Shown here: positions 18,059 to 27,100 of the stretch, one piece after another
How the letters are laid out: each line of letters begins with the position of its first letter
Position numbering within the stretch: the first letter of the stretch is position 1
Assembly: GCF_003569005.1 (NCBI RefSeq)
Contig: NZ_BCUR01000002.1
Location: forward strand, 92,673 to 156,672
DNA from: Vibrio superstes
Lineage (GTDB): Bacteria; Pseudomonadota; Gammaproteobacteria; Enterobacterales; Vibrionaceae
Direction of reading: 5' to 3'
Length of the DNA stretch: 64,000 nucleotides
Notes under the pieces: model-generated
Seen by the model: the letters and a program-made list of their open reading frames with translations, nothing else
Databases searched by the model: none
Told to the model about the DNA's origin: nothing
Made by a program: the position numbers and the translations under genes

Positions 18059-19174
18059 ATGTTACTTCTTACAATCTATGTCTCCGTTGCTATCGGAGTC
18101 TCGTTCATCTGCTCAGTTTTAGAAGCTGTGCTTTTGAGTATTTCACCAAGCTATATTGCTCAGTTGCGACAGCAAGGACATCCTGCTGCCGACAAGCTAA
18201 GCAAGCTTAAGTCTGATATCGATCGCCCACTGGCTTCGATTCTGACACTAAATACCATTGCTCACACCATCGGTGCAGCAAGCGCAGGTGCACAAGCGTC
18301 TGTGGTATTTGGAAGCCAATGGCTAGGTGTGTTTTCTGCAGTGCTTACTCTTGGCATTCTGATTCTTTCAGAGATTGTGCCAAAAACTATTGGTGCGACC
18401 TACTGGCGCCAACTAGCACCATCTTCAGCAGGAATACTAAATTGGATGGTATGGATGCTACGACCTTTCGTTTGGTTCTCTGAGCAAATAACCAAGCGTC
18501 TATCTCGTGGCAACGTAGAGCCAAAGCTACGTGACGAAATCTCAGCGATGGCTATCCTAGCAAAAGATTCAGATGAGTTTGGTGAGGATGAAATTCGAAT
18601 CCTTAATAACCTGCTGAACTTGCCAAATGTACCAGTAACTAAAGCAATGACACCGCGACCTGTGGTATTTCGTGTTGATGCAACGCTCTCTATTAATGAG
18701 TTCTTAGCAACCCACCATGATACGCCGTTCTCGCGTCCTCTGGTTTACATTGAGCAAAAAGACAATATCTGTGGCTTTGTGCACCGGTTGGAGCTGTATA
18801 AGCTACAACAGAAGGGCAGAGGCACTGAGGCGTTAGGCAGCGTCATGCGTCCTATCCATGTATTCCTAAACAATAGCGCTCTACCTAAGGTATTCGCGAA
18901 CATGCTGGCTCAAAGACTGCATATCGCTTTGGTTGTCGATGAGTACGGTACAGTGCAAGGCATCGTAACCCTTGAGGATATCTTTGAGTTCCTGCTAGGA
19001 AAGCAGATCGTCGATGAAGCTGATAAGAACCGCGATATGCAAGTACTGGCTCAAGAGCGCTGGGAACAATGGACTAAGAAAAAAGGCGTAATCATCAACA
19101 ATGATGATGAAGAGCCTATTGAAGAAGAACAAACCGAGGATAAACAGTCACCCGCTGAGTCTACGGAAAAATAA
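18059..19174 (+). CDS. CNNM/CorC-type membrane protein with CBS pair
   Basis: A 371-residue protein with an N-terminal CNNM (DUF21) transmembrane domain of three to four helices (residues 1-150; LSEIVPKTIGATYW is the family motif). A CBS pair follows (about 195-320; VTKAMTPRPVVF and ALVVDEYGTVQGIVTLEDIFEFLLG). The C-terminus is charged and Glu-rich. Homologues are linked to magnesium or cobalt transport, and some bind ATP through the CBS pair. The usual C-terminal CorC_HlyC domain is missing, as in short members of the family. The start at ATG 18059 is clear. It is inserted between hupA and yjaG, which are adjacent in E. coli. Confidence 0.85.
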   Translation: MLLLTIYVSVAIGVSFICSVLEAVLLSISPSYIAQLRQQGHPAADKLSKLKSDIDRPLASILTLNTIAHTIGAASAGAQASVVFGSQWLGVFSAVLTLGILILSEIVPKTIGATYWRQLAPSSAGILNWMVWMLRPFVWFSEQITKRLSRGNVEPKLRDEISAMAILAKDSDEFGEDEIRILNNLLNLPNVPVTKAMTPRPVVFRVDATLSINEFLATHHDTPFSRPLVYIEQKDNICGFVHRLELYKLQQKGRGTEALGSVMRPIHVFLNNSALPKVFANMLAQRLHIALVVDEYGTVQGIVTLEDIFEFLLGKQIVDEADKNRDMQVLAQERWEQWTKKKGVIINNDDEEPIEEEQTEDKQSPAESTEK

Positions 19175-19208
19175 AAAAAACGGGAGCCATAAGGCTCCCG
19201 TTTTTTTT
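19173..19208. terminator. Bidirectional terminator between the CNNM gene and yjaG
   Basis: CGGGAGCC (19181-19188) pairs with GGCTCCCG (19193-19200). It has eight A residues on the left and eight T residues on the right, so it serves both convergent genes. Confidence 0.95.
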
Positions 19209-19222
19209 ACTCAACACTCAGT

Positions 19223-19810
19223 TTATAGCTGAACACCGATATTGCTAACACTTTCTTCACGAAGCTCAGCACGCAAATCTTTAATTAGGTCTACATCGCG
19301 CTCGGTGCATTCACGCAGAGGACGGAAGATAGCCCACTGCACATCCCACTCGTCACACACGGCTTCATTGTCTTTCTGATTGTCATTGGTGATCTCTTCG
19401 CTGCCTTGAGCAACTTCAAGATCGGCCACTGTCATTACTGAATTCTGGCTAATTTTTTGTACTGACTCAGGTAATAGGTCACGATCAAGTAGAGAGTGAA
19501 GTAGCTCTGCTAGTCCCATGCACGCATCGATTGCAGGGTACACACCATAAAAGTCGAACTCTTCTGAACTAGGAACCAACTCTTCTAGCTTCTCTAGTTG
19601 GCGCTCAAAGTTTACCTTTGCGCTCTTTACTGTAAGTAGCTCCCAAACGCTATCGAGAATATCTCGGTAGATTCGTGCCTCGGCAAATTCCGTTGTCTGA
19701 CAAAACATGGCATAGTTTGGGTACATACGTTCACACAAACTGACCATAAAAGTGATTTGTTGCCAAGGTTCTAGCTTATCAATACGAACCTGAAGAGGAT
19801 TCTGTAACAT
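19223..19810 (-). CDS. yjaG: YjaG family protein (DUF416)
   Basis: A 195-residue, mostly helical cytosolic protein of the DUF416 family, without a known function. The N-terminus (MLQNPLQVRIDKLEPWQQITFMVSLCERMYPNY) and FYGVYPAIDACMGLAELL are the most recognisable parts. In E. coli yjaG lies next to hupA; here only the CNNM gene intervenes, so synteny supports the assignment. The start is ATG 19810. It is convergent with the CNNM gene and shares a bidirectional terminator. Confidence 0.88.
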   Translation of the reverse strand: MLQNPLQVRIDKLEPWQQITFMVSLCERMYPNYAMFCQTTEFAEARIYRDILDSVWELLTVKSAKVNFERQLEKLEELVPSSEEFDFYGVYPAIDACMGLAELLHSLLDRDLLPESVQKISQNSVMTVADLEVAQGSEEITNDNQKDNEAVCDEWDVQWAIFRPLRECTERDVDLIKDLRAELREESVSNIGVQL

Positions 19811-19889
19811 AACGACTCACAATTGTGGGAAAACAGCAAAAGTGTACTTGATAACACCCAAATAACAAAGAAACAGGGACACGCTTTCA

Positions 19890-20816
19890 ATGAAAACTGC
19901 CACTCAATACCTTTATGTATTGTCTAAAAACAAGCAAGAGTACCTAGAACTGCTAAAAAGTGCCGATTTGCCACAACTTGAGGTTACCGAAGACCCCTCT
20001 CTGGCGAATATCCTGCTTGCTTCTCCACCGATGGCCTCTGAGGTTATAAACGACTTCCCTAACCTTGAATGGGTGCAGTCCATCTATGCGGGTGTGGATG
20101 CGTTAACTCAGCCTGCGCCACGCAGTGATTACCAACTCACTAACGTTAAAGACATCTTCGGCCAACCTATCAGTGAATACGTATTAAGCTACTCTATTGC
20201 ACACTTTCGTCACTTCGCTACCTATAAACAACAGCAAACCGAACAAGTGTGGCAACCCTACCCTTATGCTTGCTTGAACGAGAAGACCTTAGTCATCCTG
20301 GGCACTGGCTCTATCGGAGCTCATCTGTCGAACGTAGCAAAAGCGTTTGGCCTAACCACTATTGGGGTGAACTCTAGCGGTAAGGCCCCTGAAAATAGCC
20401 AGTTTGATTCTGTCTTTCCGATATCAAAGCTCAACCATGCGTTAAGTTTGGCGGATATCGTGGTGTCGGTATTACCGAAAACGACGCAAACTAAAGGCGT
20501 ACTCAACAAGCAGAGCTTGAGCCATTGCAAACAAGCGCTACTGTTTAACGTAGGACGCGGTGACGCCATAGAAACAGAAGGGCTACTTAGCGCTCTAGAA
20601 GAGGGTTACCTTGAGCACGCTTATCTCGATGTATTTATCAATGAGCCTATCTCACAGCAATGCCCATATTGGCAAAACCCCAAGGTAACAGTAACACCGC
20701 ACATTGCCGCGCACAGCTTCCCTAACCAGGTTATGGGGCTATTTAAAGACAACTATCAACGTTGGCTAAATGAAGAACCTTTAAAGGCTATCGTCGACTT
20801 TAATAAAGGCTACTAA
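19890..20816 (+). CDS. D-isomer-specific 2-hydroxyacid dehydrogenase
   Basis: A 308-residue NAD(P)-dependent oxidoreductase. The Rossmann motif is LVILGTGSIGAHLSNVAKAFG (about residues 130-150). The catalytic triad of the family is visible: Arg in NVGRGDAIE, Glu in VFINEP, and His in TPHIAAHS. Size and layout resemble GhrA-type glyoxylate/hydroxypyruvate reductases, but the substrate cannot be told from the sequence. It stands alone, divergent from yjaG and convergent with pyrE. Confidence 0.88.
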   Translation: MKTATQYLYVLSKNKQEYLELLKSADLPQLEVTEDPSLANILLASPPMASEVINDFPNLEWVQSIYAGVDALTQPAPRSDYQLTNVKDIFGQPISEYVLSYSIAHFRHFATYKQQQTEQVWQPYPYACLNEKTLVILGTGSIGAHLSNVAKAFGLTTIGVNSSGKAPENSQFDSVFPISKLNHALSLADIVVSVLPKTTQTKGVLNKQSLSHCKQALLFNVGRGDAIETEGLLSALEEGYLEHAYLDVFINEPISQQCPYWQNPKVTVTPHIAAHSFPNQVMGLFKDNYQRWLNEEPLKAIVDFNKGY

Positions 20817-20821
20817 TACGC

Positions 20822-20847
20822 AAAACGCCACCCGAAGGTGGCGTTTT
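20822..20847. terminator. Bidirectional terminator between the dehydrogenase gene and pyrE
   Basis: A perfect 11-bp stem (20822-20832 with 20837-20847) capped by CGAA. The four A/T pairs at the base give a T tract on both strands. Confidence 0.92.
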
Positions 20848-20868
20848 AGACTCTAATGTCAGGATCGA

Positions 20869-21510
20869 TTAGATGCCGTATTGAGCGCGGTAAGCTTTTA
20901 CCGACTCAAGCTGCTCATCATTCTCGCCTTTCTCTTCAAGAAAAGTGATTAGGTCAGTCAGGCTAACAATCGAGATGATAGAGCAGCCGAAATCACGCTC
21001 TACTTCTTGGATTGCTGAAAGCTCACCCTTACCTTTTTCTTGACGGTCAATAGCAACCAAAACACCCGCTAGGTCTGCACCGTTTGCTTGGATGATTTCC
21101 ATTGACTCACGGATTGCTGTACCCGCAGTAATGACATCGTCCACCAGCATGATACGGCCTTCTAATGGGCTACCTACTAAGTTGCCACCTTCACCGTGAT
21201 CTTTTGCTTCTTTACGATTGAAGCAGTATGGCTTATCCGTATCGTGATGATCCGCCAGCGCTACCGCTGTAGTGGTTGCGATTGGGATACCCTTGTACGC
21301 AGGGCCAAATAGCACATCATAATCAATGCCAGAATCCGCTAATGCCGCTGCATAAAAACGACCTAGGCGTGCCAAATCACGACCAGTGTTGAACAGGCCA
21401 GCGTTAAAGAAGTAAGGGCTAGTACGGCCAGACTTCAGAGTAAACTCACCAAACTTAAGAACCTGTTTCTCAAGTGCAAACTCAATAAATTCACGCTGGT
21501 ATGCTTTCAT
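20869..21510 (-). CDS. pyrE: Orotate phosphoribosyltransferase
   Basis: Makes orotidine 5'-phosphate from orotate and PRPP in pyrimidine synthesis. At 213 residues it matches the E. coli enzyme in length. The N-terminus is [21 protein letters not shown]. The flexible catalytic loop is [11 protein letters not shown], and the PRPP-binding motif is [17 protein letters not shown]. It lies downstream of rph with a terminator-like attenuator in between (21568-21595), the classic rph-pyrE arrangement in which UTP shortage lets transcription pass. Confidence 0.97.
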   Translation of the reverse strand: MKAYQREFIEFALEKQVLKFGEFTLKSGRTSPYFFNAGLFNTGRDLARLGRFYAAALADSGIDYDVLFGPAYKGIPIATTTAVALADHHDTDKPYCFNRKEAKDHGEGGNLVGSPLEGRIMLVDDVITAGTAIRESMEIIQANGADLAGVLVAIDRQEKGKGELSAIQEVERDFGCSIISIVSLTDLITFLEEKGENDEQLESVKAYRAQYGI

Positions 21511-21553
21511 TCTTTTCTCTCTTTATTACGGTTTAATCATTTGTAAATACGCC

Positions 21554-21595
21554 CCCCTTTCGGAGGCAAAAAAATAGCTCCCAAAGGAGCTATTT
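21554..21595 (-). promoter_or_regulatory. rph-pyrE attenuator
   Basis: On the minus strand, directly after the rph stop, a perfect 10-bp stem (21572-21581 with 21586-21595, loop CAAA) is followed by a T tract (A-run 21568-21574 on plus). A second GC-rich hairpin (around 21551-21567) follows before pyrE. This is the expected place of the UTP-sensitive pyrE attenuator. Confidence 0.85.
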
Positions 21596-21602
21596 AATAA
21601 AA

Positions 21603-22319
21603 CTATTCAGCCAGTGCAGCCTTTTGCACTTCGATGATGTCAGCAATGCCCTTTTGAGCCAGAGCCAGCAATTCCATCAATTCTTCATGAGAAAAGGGTT
21701 CGCCTTCTGCGGTGCCCTGAACCTCAATCATTTTACCTTCTTCAGTCATGACTACGTTCATGTCTGTGTCAGCAGCTGAGTCTTCAACATACTCTAGGTC
21801 GCACAGACCTTTACCATCGACGATACCCACTGAAACTGCAGATACGTGACCCTTCATAGGGTTCGCTTTTAGTTTGCCTTGTGCCACAAGCTTTTGGAAT
21901 GCATCAGCCATAGCAACGCTTGCGCCAGAGATAGAGGCTGTGCGAGTGCCGCCATCCGCCTGAATCACGTCACAGTCAACAGTTACCATGATTTCGCCCA
22001 TCGCTTCTAGGTCAACCACAGCACGAAGGCTACGTGCGATAAGGCGTTGGATTTCCATTGTACGGCCACCCTGCTTACCACTTGCCGCTTCACGACGGTT
22101 ACGCGTATGCGTTGCGCGAGGTAGCATGCCGTATTCTGCTGTTACCCAACCCTTACCTTTGCCTTTCAACCAACGCGGAACATTCTCTTCTACAGAGGCG
22201 TTGCACAATACCTTAGTATTACCAAACTCCACCAATACAGAACCTTCTGCATAAGCGGTGTAGTTGCGAGTCATTTTAATAGGACGAACCTGATCTACTG
22301 CACGATCGTTTGGACGCAT
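21603..22319 (-). CDS. rph: Ribonuclease PH
   Basis: Phosphorolytic 3'-5' exoribonuclease that trims tRNA 3' ends. The 238-residue protein is full length: it starts [14 protein letters not shown] and ends with a complete C-terminal helix, unlike the frameshifted E. coli K-12 copy. Motifs include [37 protein letters not shown] and [19 protein letters not shown] with the phosphate-site residues. It is cotranscribed with pyrE and divergent from yicC. A TATAAT on the minus strand (plus 22360-22365) is a likely -10. Confidence 0.97.
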   Translation of the reverse strand: MRPNDRAVDQVRPIKMTRNYTAYAEGSVLVEFGNTKVLCNASVEENVPRWLKGKGKGWVTAEYGMLPRATHTRNRREAASGKQGGRTMEIQRLIARSLRAVVDLEAMGEIMVTVDCDVIQADGGTRTASISGASVAMADAFQKLVAQGKLKANPMKGHVSAVSVGIVDGKGLCDLEYVEDSAADTDMNVVMTEEGKMIEVQGTAEGEPFSHEELMELLALAQKGIADIIEVQKAALAE

Positions 22320-22423
22320 TGAGAGTCACCTAAATAATTGGGTATGGGATTGGGTCGAGATTATATAGGAACATGCCACAGGATGCGACCACGCAGGAGA
22401 GCTATGATTTGTATCAAGACGCT

Positions 22424-22460
22424 CGGTTTTGTGCGAAGAAGTGCGGTTTTGTGCTAAGAT
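22424..22460 (+). promoter_or_regulatory. yicC promoter with a 20-bp repeat
   Basis: CGGTTTTGTGC occurs at 22424-22434 and 22444-22454, 20 bp apart. The second copy runs into an extended -10 (TG at 22452-22453, TAAGAT at 22455-22460). The repeat could be an operator or a promoter duplication. Confidence 0.45.
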
Positions 22461-22507
22461 TGCCCGCAATATAGATGCACACCTATGTGATGAATAAAGG
22501 TATTTTA

Positions 22508-23374
22508 ATGATTTACAGCATGACCGCTTACGCGCGCAAAGAAGTTAAAGGCGACTGGGGCAACGCAGTATGGGAAATCCGCTCAGTTAACCAACGTTAC
22601 CTAGAAACCTATTTCCGCTTACCAGAACAGTTCCGAGGCCTAGAGCCTATCCTTCGCGAGCGTTTTCGTAAGCGTTTAGCACGCGGTAAAGTGGAATGTC
22701 ACCTGCGCTTTGAAGCAAACCCAAGTGCTAAAGGCGAGCTAACCATCAACGAAGACCTAGCAAAGCAGGTTATCAACGCAGCAAACCAAGTAATGGCAAT
22801 GACAGGCGAAACTAGCCGCATTAACCCATTCCAAGTAATGCAGTGGCAAGGTGTTATGGAAACACCTGAGCAAGACATGGACACGGTAAACAAAGACCTA
22901 CTGGCTGGCTTTGAGGGTGCCATTGCTGACTTCATCGAAGCACGTGCAAGCGAAGGCGACAACATGAAGGCTCTAATCGATCAGCGTCTAGAAGCCATCA
23001 CATCTGAAGTGGTTCGTGTACGCGCTCGCATGCCAGAAATCCTACAATGGCAACGTGACCGCCTGCTAAGCAAGTTTGAAGAAGCATCTATCGAGCTAGA
23101 CTCATCTCGCGTAGAGCAAGAGCTTATCGTATTGGCTCAAAAATCTGACGTTGCCGAAGAGCTAGACCGCCTAGACTCTCACGTAAAAGAAACCACCAGC
23201 ATTATGAAAAAAGGTGGCGCTGTTGGTCGCCGTCTAGACTTCATGATGCAAGAGTTCAACCGTGAGTCGAACACGTTAGCCTCTAAATCTATCAGTACAG
23301 ACATCACCGCTTCTGGTGTTGAACTGAAAGTTCTGATTGAGCAAATGCGTGAGCAGATCCAGAATATTGAGTAA
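22508..23374 (+). CDS. yicC: YicC family endoribonuclease
   Basis: A 288-residue protein of the YicC/YloC family. E. coli YicC is reported as an endoribonuclease that acts on small RNAs. The start is taken as ATG 22508 (MIYSMTAYARKEVKG), with AAAGG seven nt upstream. The in-frame ATG at 22475 gives 11 unconserved residues. The N-terminal domain (WEIRSVNQRYLETYFRLPEQFR) and the C-terminal DUF1732 part (GRRLDFMMQEFNRESNTLASKS, ELKVLIEQMREQIQNIE) are intact. It is divergent from rph, as in E. coli. Confidence 0.95.
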   Translation: MIYSMTAYARKEVKGDWGNAVWEIRSVNQRYLETYFRLPEQFRGLEPILRERFRKRLARGKVECHLRFEANPSAKGELTINEDLAKQVINAANQVMAMTGETSRINPFQVMQWQGVMETPEQDMDTVNKDLLAGFEGAIADFIEARASEGDNMKALIDQRLEAITSEVVRVRARMPEILQWQRDRLLSKFEEASIELDSSRVEQELIVLAQKSDVAEELDRLDSHVKETTSIMKKGGAVGRRLDFMMQEFNRESNTLASKSISTDITASGVELKVLIEQMREQIQNIE

Positions 23375-23393
23375 TCGACTTTAGGTCATTCAA

Positions 23394-23427
23394 TAAAATT
23401 AAGGCCCATTTATGGGCCTTAATTTTA
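23394..23427. terminator. Bidirectional terminator after yicC
   Basis: A perfect 15-bp stem (23394-23408 with 23413-23427) with an A/T-rich base. It serves yicC on the plus strand and the small gene at 23434 on the minus strand. Confidence 0.93.
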
Positions 23428-23433
23428 TTAAGT

Positions 23434-23670
23434 TTAGGAATCTTTAATTCGAACTCGAAATAGTACACTCGATATCGCAACAAAGAGGAAAAACTTCATC
23501 CAAAAGAATAAGTGGAAATTAATTTCTCCGCCGTATCTTCCTTTCTGTGGTATGCCATACTCATGAAACCACAAGTTGTAGAGTTGCCAGCCTAAATAAC
23601 CACTAAGAAGACCCGTTACAGCTATTATAAAGCAAGCTTGATTGCGAGTTACATATAATATCTTTTCCAA
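23434..23670 (-). CDS. Small membrane protein near the RHS locus, unknown
   Basis: A 78-residue ORF from ATG 23670 with two predicted membrane helices: about 12-34 (ACFIIAVTGLLSGYLGWQLYNLW) and about 53-70 (LFFWMKFFLFVAISSVLF). The linker is polar (HEYGIPQKGRYGGEINFH) and the tail basic. I recognise no family. It is the last of three minus-strand genes that begin with the RHS gene (87 bp from the preceding one) and ends at a strong terminator, so it may be part of the RHS transcript. An immunity or accessory role is speculation. Confidence 0.6.
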   Translation of the reverse strand: MEKILYVTRNQACFIIAVTGLLSGYLGWQLYNLWFHEYGIPQKGRYGGEINFHLFFWMKFFLFVAISSVLFRVRIKDS

Positions 23671-23757
23671 TCAACCATCCTTGTCACTTTAGAAAAAATC
23701 TATGGTACTCGTCGTATATCGTTGACAAGCCAAGAGCTATATATGATGACTATTTTG

Positions 23758-24192
23758 TCAATTATTGTAGCTACTATATCTATCACTGAAGGTAATCATC
23801 GTAGGAATTAAGCCGAAAGGTTCTGGGTTTATAGTGACAAACATCAAAGACCATTTTTTATCCATATCAAGATAAGTTTGTAATCTTAAAAAAGTAACTC
23901 CTTTCTCATAGTTAACAGCCAGAAACACTATCGAGACACGAGGAGTTATCTTCTCAGTAGCCATAGTGTCATAAGATATTGGTTTCCCATACAGTGTTTC
24001 ATAACGAATCAATGCATTGGCGATCGGTGCCGAATCTCCGCTGTATGGAGCCCAACGTTCAGCAGTTTTTTCCGGAGAGTTTGTAAAGTGATACTTAATG
24101 CTCTCACTCACTAAATCATCAATAGAGTCATATGCGAGACCTGAAAATGATACGAGAAAAAGAAAAATAGTGACGCCTAACTTTAGTAGCAT
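23758..24192 (-). CDS. Exported small protein overlapping the RHS gene, candidate partner or immunity protein
   Basis: A 144-residue protein. It begins with a signal peptide (MLLKLGVTIFLFLVSFSGLAYD; cleavage probably near residue 20), so it should act in the periplasm or outside. The mature part is about 120 residues of mixed alpha/beta type (ESIKYHFTNSPEKTAERW, VSIVFLAVNYEKGVTFLRLQTYLD). I recognise no family. Its ATG lies inside the last codons of the RHS gene, a 10-bp overlap (ATGCTACTAA), so translation is probably coupled. Position and coupling suggest a functional pair with the RHS protein. Immunity is an inference. Confidence 0.7.
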   Translation of the reverse strand: MLLKLGVTIFLFLVSFSGLAYDSIDDLVSESIKYHFTNSPEKTAERWAPYSGDSAPIANALIRYETLYGKPISYDTMATEKITPRVSIVFLAVNYEKGVTFLRLQTYLDMDKKWSLMFVTINPEPFGLIPTMITFSDRYSSYNN

Positions 24193-27100
24193 AATTTGTT
24201 TCCGATAAAAGTTCGTTCAAAGGCCTTATTAAAGGATGAAACGGCACGGTCAAAGTAATTTGTTTCAGTTAAATCAGGGCCTACAAGTGTTTCAGAGTAA
24301 GACGAAGATACATTGGCCGGAGAGGACAAACTAGGACCAACCTTAAGATTAAGACCTAACGTAAAATCACCATGCGCATCAATATCAATACTCCCACCAA
24401 TGGCGGCAATAGGGCTTCTTAGGCCTACACTCAGACCGCCATCAATCGATGTACCAGCAAGTGTAGTAGGGTCATCAACGCCGGAAACAAGCTCTGCTGA
24501 TAGTCCTGTCGTAGCTTCTACCGACGACATCACCTCAACCTGAACTCTTTGATAGGGGTGAACCCTTACATCTCCATTAACAATTCCCACTGCAAATCCA
24601 CTATTACTTGATACTAAAGCCCCAGCCCCAAGAGTTGACTCCTCTGATAGCACCAAAACAGCAAGCCCTAATGGATCGATCCAGAAAAGAGGATTCCCAC
24701 TTACATAACCATAGGCCATTTGTTGGCTAGGATCACGGAGTAGCATATCGGTGTTAAGCTGAGTTGCTCGTATGAGTTCATGCTGGATCTCTATAGGCAG
24801 ATAAGTATTTTTTAGATTCCAATAGTCTGGCTGAACAAAGCGATTAGTATGTGGGTTGTACCATCGAGCATCTAGGTTAATAAGACCTGTACTGCTCTCC
24901 GTATATTGGCCTGTGTATTGGTATGGCATAAGCTGAGCTAATTGCTTGTTAGCATTCACTCCTGAGTTGATCTTCCAGAACGTTTTGTCGTTGTGCTTGC
25001 GATAAGTCTGACCAAACGGGCTGTAGCCCAGACGCATTGCTGTTGTTCCTGTCTCATCTAGTGAGTGTATAGCACTTCCCAAGCGGTCATGATGTACGTA
25101 CAAATGGGCAATATCAGAGCCTTTATTACCGCTAGCTGCAAGCAAAGGGGAATCGAGGTCATATAGCTTTTGATGAAGCACATCGCCATAGGGAAGATCA
25201 TCTCGCGGCAGTAGTGTCAATGAACGGAACGGGGAGTACTCATTGCCCTCAGTGAACCACTGACCTTGTTCCTGCCTACCATCATAGTAACTCTGCAAAG
25301 TGCTTATATTTTGCTGAGCTTTCTTGCTTGAATTTCCCTTTTGAGAAGCACTATAAACTCGTTGAGATTTTACACGCCTTGAGCGAGCATCATATCCATA
25401 ACTGACAGAGCTACCGTCTGGATTAACAACACTCTTCAACCGCCCTAGCGCATCGTGACTGTAAACTTGCTGTGCGGCCCCATTGCGAACTATCACCAAG
25501 TGACCATTGGCGTCGTATTCGTACTCAAAGGCTTGGTTGAGAGCTTCTGCTTCATCATCACCTTCACAGCTTGCATCAGCACACACAAAGCCAGGTAGTC
25601 TGTGACCTTGCATCTCTATGAGCTGATTTGCCAAGTTGTAGTGATAGGTATAAGTGTGTGCTTTCGTTTTCTTGTGTAGCAGGTTGCCGGACTCATCCCA
25701 CTCATATTCAAGATCTTCTTGGGTTGGGTAGTCCGCTCGAACTAGTCGGTTTACTTGGTCATACTCGAAATAAACCCACAGGTCATTGTCTGTAAATTCT
25801 GACTTCCTGTTTTGTGCTATAACATTGCCCGCAAGGTCATAGCGATACTTAAGGGCTTCAAGAGAATTCCAAGCCCCTCTCCAACGATTGCCTTTATACT
25901 CTTCCTGTTCGATGTTGACCTCAGTGATTCTACCTAGGGCATCATAGGCTATTGTTCGTCTACTGTGGTTAGGGTAGTCAATCTGTACTACCTGTCCCTT
26001 CTGATTATATGTGAGGTTGAAGACTCTAGACCCTTCACTGCTTTCTCGCTCAATCTGGATCACCCTACCCTCAGCATCATGCAGATAATACACCCCCTCT
26101 GTGCTGGTTGATTGACTGTAGGTGCGTTTGCCTACAGTGTTATATTCATATTGGAAGCTTTGCCCTAACTGTTGGTTATCCACCTGTATTAATCGACTAG
26201 TAGCATCATAGTGATATTGCTCCGTCAGCTCTGGGCTACTTATACTCGCTAGGCGCCCCAAGCCGTCATAGTTCAACCTTTCGCTAACCCAGCTACCTTG
26301 ATGGTGATACTGACGCTCAGTCATATTACCGCGCTGATCATAGTGGAACTGAATGTCGGTATTATGCTCTGGCTGATAAACTTGGCTTACTTGCCCCGCG
26401 AGGTCATAGTCATAATGCCATTGCTCATCCAGCTCATTGCTAAATGAACTCAGTCTGGTTAACTCATCATAGGAAAACGACCGGCTGGCCCCGCTCGGCG
26501 ATGTCACACGAGTCAGTTTATTGGCTTCATTAAACTGATATTTTGTAACGGATCCATTCGCCTGCGTAATCTGAGCTAGGTTTCCGAAATCAGCATATTG
26601 ATATTCCGTCACCTGTGAGAGCTGATTGGTATAGGTCAGGACTTGATTTTGGTAGTTATATGTCCAGCTTTGACTGCCCCCTAGTGCATCAATCTCTATT
26701 GAGAGCCTGCCAAGTTCGTCGTATTTAAACTGAGTTGTATTTCCGAGGGAATCGGTTCTCGCTACTAGTTGGTCAAAGGCATCGAAGCTCTGACTGGTTT
26801 CTTCGCCAAGGCGGTTGCGAATAACAACAGGGCGACCTGCCGGATCGAGTTGGAAGTGTGTCGTGTTCCCTTCGGCATCCGTTAAACCTACAACTCTACC
26901 CAAACTATCGAGAATGTTTGACTTGCGATGTCCAAGAGGGTTGATGGTGGCAAGTAGCCTACCCATTACATCATATTGATACTGAGTAGCGGCTCCATTG
27001 CTGTTTTCTGGTTCCACCACGTATGTCAGTTGATTATCGGCGTTATAGTCGTACGCCCATATAAATCCATCTTGGTCTGTGTAACCAACAATGTTGTCGT

